This document shows, one piece after another, positions 60,701 to 64,000 of a stretch of DNA of 64,000 nt (positions are counted from its first letter, which is position 1; each line of letters begins with the position of its first letter). The stretch is taken from positions 4,383,501-4,447,500 of the forward strand of contig JABWDB010000009.1 of NCBI GenBank assembly GCA_019614645.1, given 5' to 3'. This DNA is from Stratiolaelaps scimitus. Its lineage: Eukaryota > Arthropoda > Arachnida > Mesostigmata > Laelapidae. A model generated the notes under the pieces. That model was not told the origin of the DNA. It did no database searches and saw only the letters and a program-made list of their open reading frames with translations. Made by a program: the position numbers and the translations under genes.

Positions 60701-60908
60701 ACAATACTTGCGTGATTTTCACCCATAACATTCATGTCGTGAAGTGGCTATTTTTGCCCAACGATATCTTTCTACTGGGCATAATCAGTAGTCGGACGTC
60801 CTACTCGAAGTAAGGCCGCTGACGGTCATCTATGGAGAAAAAGGCCCTCCGCGGTCCTTAGCCTGCCCGTCGCATTGAACATGCAACAGTGACGGCGGTA
60901 AGTCTACA
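57708..60908. other. no gene accepted; 3' flank of LMW-PTP
   Basis: The stretch contains (CT)n at 58152-58171 and (GA)n at 58986-59009. A (TA)n at 60524-60545 and an AATAAA at about 60319 are also present. At 60052-60139 two overlapping plus-strand frames are open between an acceptor-like TTTCTAG and a donor-like GGTACGC; neither gives a recognised protein. At 60661-60700 an A-box-like GCCTAGTGGATTAG occurs without a convincing B box. Confidence 0.4.
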
Positions 60909-61088
60909 ATGCCACTGTTCCCGACAGAGCTTGTTCGTGACAACATTTTGAGACAATCAAACTCGTTGAACAACGTTATTCAAGTGGTGGCCATCGAAAT
61001 CAATGATGATTTCGATATGGCCATTTCCCTAGACGTCGACAGGGACGAGGTTTTTGCCAGGCCATTTGCTTCGTTCGACGAACGTTGA
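60909..61088 (+). CDS. small hypothetical open frame, 59 aa
   Basis: The frame starts at the ATG at 60909 (MPLFPTELVRDNILRQSNSL), continues through VIQVVAIEINDDFDMAISLD and stops at 61086-61088. It has mixed hydrophobic and acidic residues in a pattern more protein-like than its surroundings. I recognise no family. It could be a lone exon, part of a dead transposable element or chance. Confidence 0.2.
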   Translation: MPLFPTELVRDNILRQSNSLNNVIQVVAIEINDDFDMAISLDVDRDEVFARPFASFDER

Positions 61089-61849
61089 ACCTGGCAAACA
61101 GGCTCATTAAGACGCCGCTTACGCTGAGCCGACGAATCGATTCGACCGTATTTCAATATCGAATGTTTTGCAGATGCAGTAGCAAACTCACAAAGATGCT
61201 GTCTTTTAAAGGTTATTTTTGCGCATAGACAGGTGTTTCATTTATAGTATTCACGTAGGCTTCGTTTCGCTTAAAAGGGTCACTCCTATCGGGGCCGGAT
61301 GCACGGGATACTTTGCCCAAGCGGTTTGGGGCGACTAGAAGCTATGAAAGAGTCTGCAAATACATAAAGGCTTAATGCTGTATCGCTTCAAAGGGGTCCG
61401 CCTTTGATAATGTAAAGACAACTGGAACAACTCACATCGACCGGTTCACATACATCTCTTCGGGAAAATCCCACGAATCAATAGTCAGCCACACCTAAAC
61501 AATGGCAAAATGAGGCTTAGCTTATCTCCATCATCGTAAAAGGAACTTTCGCAGACACTGCATTAAAGGATCGATTCGTTCTTGCAGAAATGGCCCAGTT
61601 TCGACCAAGCGTTATGATTGATAATGCAACAACATTTATCATTTATTCACGTTTGTCAGATAGCTTATCATAAATAATAAAAGAATATAATACAAATACA
61701 ATACCAATTTACATTGCGATTGCGCTGATACTCGACTATGAATATATGCAATATGACCAGGTATACGGTATGATATATATATATATATATATATATTATA
61801 TAAAGACAGGTGCATAGATCAAGGAATATATAACACATAGACTCTAGAC
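61089..61849. other. no gene seen
   Basis: AT-rich sequence with (TA)n at 61773-61795. No exon or element end was recognised. Confidence 0.5.
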
Positions 61850-62110
61850 TCATAGACTTGCTGATTGGTATTTTCGCCAAGTACCTAAGGATGGGACCAG
61901 AGGGCACGAAGCGGCGTGGTATTTGTTACAGTTGGCTCCGCATGTAGTGCACCTGCAATGGTTATCTGGTTCATGGAAATCCCGCACGGGACAAAGTTTG
62001 TGATAAAAGCCGTGTACGGCATAGCGGGTTACGACATCACTGTTAAGATGGTGTGCCTGTCTCCACTCGGTGCATGTCATTGCTTGCAGTTGTGTGTTTT
62101 TTGTAATTCG
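61850..62110 (-). mobile_element. non-LTR retrotransposon fragment, zinc-knuckle 3' end
   Basis: The minus strand reads DVVTRYAVHGFYHKLCPVRD followed by C-x2-C-x7-H-x3-C (CTTCGANCNKYHAASC). This aligns with the fragment at 975-1166 (VTRFTVHGFHNLAC and CRFCGDACPRYHLSTC), with identical spacing of the zinc ligands. The upstream reverse transcriptase is not preserved in a readable frame. It is a second, diverged and 5'-truncated copy of the same type of element, followed on its 3' side by (TA)n. Confidence 0.6.
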
Positions 62111-63221
62111 CTAAAGCTGGTGAGAGCTTGTCGTTGAAATCGAGCCAACTGTACGATAGGCTATCACAAGAGCGGGGAAAACGTCTGCTGTTGAATTAAA
62201 AAAAATATTATAAAAATCAATCCATTTGGTGAAATGCCTCAACGATGCAGCGCTGACGTTTGGAATGAGAAAGTATCGAGAACGGTTGATCATAATAGAT
62301 AATAAGCTCACAAATGAATTCATGCACCCCACCAATTACAGCTTAAGGAGGTTTGCAACCATCTACATTATATATATATTTATATATACGGGTGCGTGTA
62401 GTCGCCCGCCTGGAAGACAACGCGCACGCCTTTGTATATACATATATATATATTCTAATGGGTTGTAAGCTACATTTCATACCTTACCCTTGAAAAAATG
62501 TAACACTAAGTAAACATAATATATTAAAATATACCAAAGGATATTACAAAAATAATAAAATTAGATAAAAACAAATACGACCAGTTAATGATGGGAGGAT
62601 AACGTGGACCAAGTAAACTAATACTAATGTATTTATGTTTTATTGCGACCTTATCTACTTTTTTACATTTGATGCTTGTCTTATATTTTGTTTAATAAAT
62701 TTGACAAATCCCTCTTTCACATTTCGCATATTGTGTTTGCCTTCCCAGTATTGTAATTTCACGTACATTTACAAGTATTAGTATCAAATATCGACGACGA
62801 AATCGTTAGGTATTGAAACAGGACGATACGCTTATATAATACACGTATAAGATACAATGATGGTATTAAAACTATATAATAACACAAATGAAGACAGCAC
62901 GCTTACAATGAATGAAATATTATTTTTATTTACTTCGGTGCGGTGTTCAGTTGACCGCCAGTTGCATTAATTATCCTTACGCATGATATACAATACATAT
63001 ACAACAGACATTTCTTGTATACAGGCTGGTGGATCCTGATAGTCGCCACCGTCTCGATCGGCTACTCCCAGATTTGAATGACGATTTTCTATGGTGTATG
63101 TGTGAACCTGATAAAGGTAACTGCGTTATAATATTTGGAGACGCGCAAGCGTGTGTTGTGCCCCGAAATAAACATTTATCGATGAATATTATACCATAGA
63201 AATGAATGATAAGTTTCACAC
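62111..63221. other. AT-rich 3' flank of mago nashi
   Basis: Very AT-rich with (TA) stretches at 62368-62390 and 62440-62453. It includes the likely 3' untranslated region of mago nashi (62925-63221). No other gene was seen. Confidence 0.5.
62925..62930 (-). terminator. polyadenylation signal for mago nashi
   Basis: AATAAA on the minus strand (plus-strand TTTATT), about 295 bases after the mago stop codon. Use is inferred from position. Confidence 0.4.
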
Positions 63222-63321
63222 TTAGATAGGCTTGATCTTGAAGTGGAGGCCGATCAGCGAGAATACTAGACATTTCAGGTCCTGCACGAGATAGTAGAAG
63301 CATCGAAGACCTTCCACGTCG
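63222..63321 (-). CDS. mago: mago nashi, terminal coding exon
   Basis: 100 bases encoding [20 protein letters not shown] and the remaining 12 residues to the TAA stop. This C-terminal part is among the most conserved of any eukaryotic protein. Confidence 0.95.
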
Positions 63322-63896
63322 CTGTAAAAAAGCAGAAACAACGAACAAACAAACAAACTGAATATATACGCTTGCCCGAATCGACCTGATGCTGGTTGTC
63401 TATCGCCTCTTGATCCATATCAACTTTTTTTCACAGGTCGACCGATGGTGTTAACCTCGAAACGAATTCACATGCGCCTTGTAAAAAGCAAGAATGCTTA
63501 AGAACAAACATTATAGAAGGCTTTTTTCATTATTATTATTATTATCATCCATTATTACTATTATTATTAGTATTTTTATTTGGTTGTTTCCTGCAGAACT
63601 GTTCAGAGCTGTGATTTTCACCAATACCGATTTGTACGCGTTACATTTTAATGCCTCAGCAATGCTCATTTTTCGCTACCAAACTCAAGCGTAGGTGAAA
63701 ACGTAATTAAGTTTCGGCTTCAGCGATTCGTCATTATCTTCTCCTATAGGACATGACCTGGCACTTACTTGCTGTTCGTGACATCTGCCAGACTTCCAAT
63801 CTTCGACGTGGTAAATGAGACATGCTCGCGACCCAGCACAATTTCTAGCTCTTGTCTGCCAACGCGATCGGGCACAGGCCAATCGTTGTCGTCTTC
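63222..63896 (-). CDS. mago: mago nashi, exon junction complex subunit; last two coding exons, 5' part outside window
   Basis: Exons are 63896-63769 and 63321-63222. They join across a GT/AG intron in phase 2, with a TAA stop at 63222-63224. The 75 visible residues cover roughly the second half of a protein usually about 146 aa long. Diagnostic sequence includes [26 protein letters not shown] and [20 protein letters not shown] before the final PI. Mago pairs with Y14 (RBM8A/tsunagi) in the exon junction complex deposited on spliced mRNA, with roles in mRNA localisation and surveillance. The acceptor of the first visible exon is GCTCTTATAG and its donor is AGCAA|GTAAGT; the last exon's acceptor is CTTTTTTACAG. 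Changes at usually fixed positions are WPVPDR for WPPPDR and DVEGLRC for DPEGLRV. The upstream exons lie past 64000. Confidence 0.93.
63769..63896 (-). CDS. mago: mago nashi, penultimate coding exon
   Basis: 128 bases encoding 42 residues plus two bases of Asn. It begins [20 protein letters not shown] and ends SLADVTNS. It starts in phase 0, so the preceding exon outside the window should end on a whole codon. Confidence 0.92.
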
Positions 63897-64000
63897 CTAT
63901 AAGAGCAACAGCCCCAAAAATGTGAATGTCTATGCGCCAGAACTGAACCGAACGACCAGCAGAACATCGGTATATTGTCTATTCGAACAATAAACATTAA

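Noticed and set aside
60661..60720. tRNA-like A box (GCCTAGTGGATTAG)
   Set aside because: The B box is missing or too diverged, and no SINE tail follows.
1..64000. CRISPR arrays, bacterial operons, phage or defence systems
   Set aside because: The window is eukaryotic: spliced genes, microsatellites and mariner/SINE/LINE elements. No spaced direct-repeat array or bacterial gene was seen.

Overview
The window is animal nuclear DNA: spliced genes with GT/AG introns from 0.2 to 13 kb, many (TA)n, (GA)n and poly-C/poly-G tracts, an intact mariner transposon, decayed non-LTR retrotransposons and tRNA-like SINE copies. The proteins are metazoan (an insect brainiac-like glycosyltransferase, mago nashi, ADHFE1, low-molecular-weight tyrosine phosphatase). 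I read it as an arthropod, plausibly a chelicerate such as a mite or tick, but that placement is inference.

Left part (1 to about 20 kb): no complete gene recognised. It holds the 3' end of a non-LTR retrotransposon (640-1240, +), the thumb region of another reverse transcriptase (5870-6480, -), SINE-like copies near 4.3 and 20.1 kb, and some coding-like but unassigned stretches (7.7-8.0 kb and 14.1-14.7 kb, both -).

Centre (20.8-30.6 kb): a complete eight-exon minus-strand gene for hydroxyacid-oxoacid transhydrogenase (ADHFE1 family). Its exons join in frame to 467 aa. Its 3.5 kb first intron carries a complete single-exon brainiac-like beta-1,3-glycosyltransferase on the same strand, with its own TATA box. 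Its fourth intron carries a 1.28 kb mariner element with matching terminal inverted repeats, a TA duplication and an unbroken transposase frame.

Right of centre (32.3-57.7 kb): divergent from ADHFE1 lies a plus-strand low-molecular-weight protein tyrosine phosphatase gene. Four coding exons totalling 480 nt (159 aa plus stop) are spread over 25.4 kb. Its introns 1 and 3 hold microsatellites, GC-rich islands, a SINE-like copy and an orphan exon-like segment, but no other gene I can recognise.

Right end (57.7-64 kb): mostly non-coding, with a second copy of the non-LTR zinc-knuckle segment (61.85-62.1 kb, -), then the last two coding exons of mago nashi (exon junction complex, -), whose 5' part lies beyond the window.

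The genes are ordinary housekeeping or developmental genes and do not form a joint pathway. The unusual points are the same-strand nested gene, the apparently intact mariner in a TA microsatellite, the paired retrotransposon fragments at the two ends, and changes at normally conserved mago positions.
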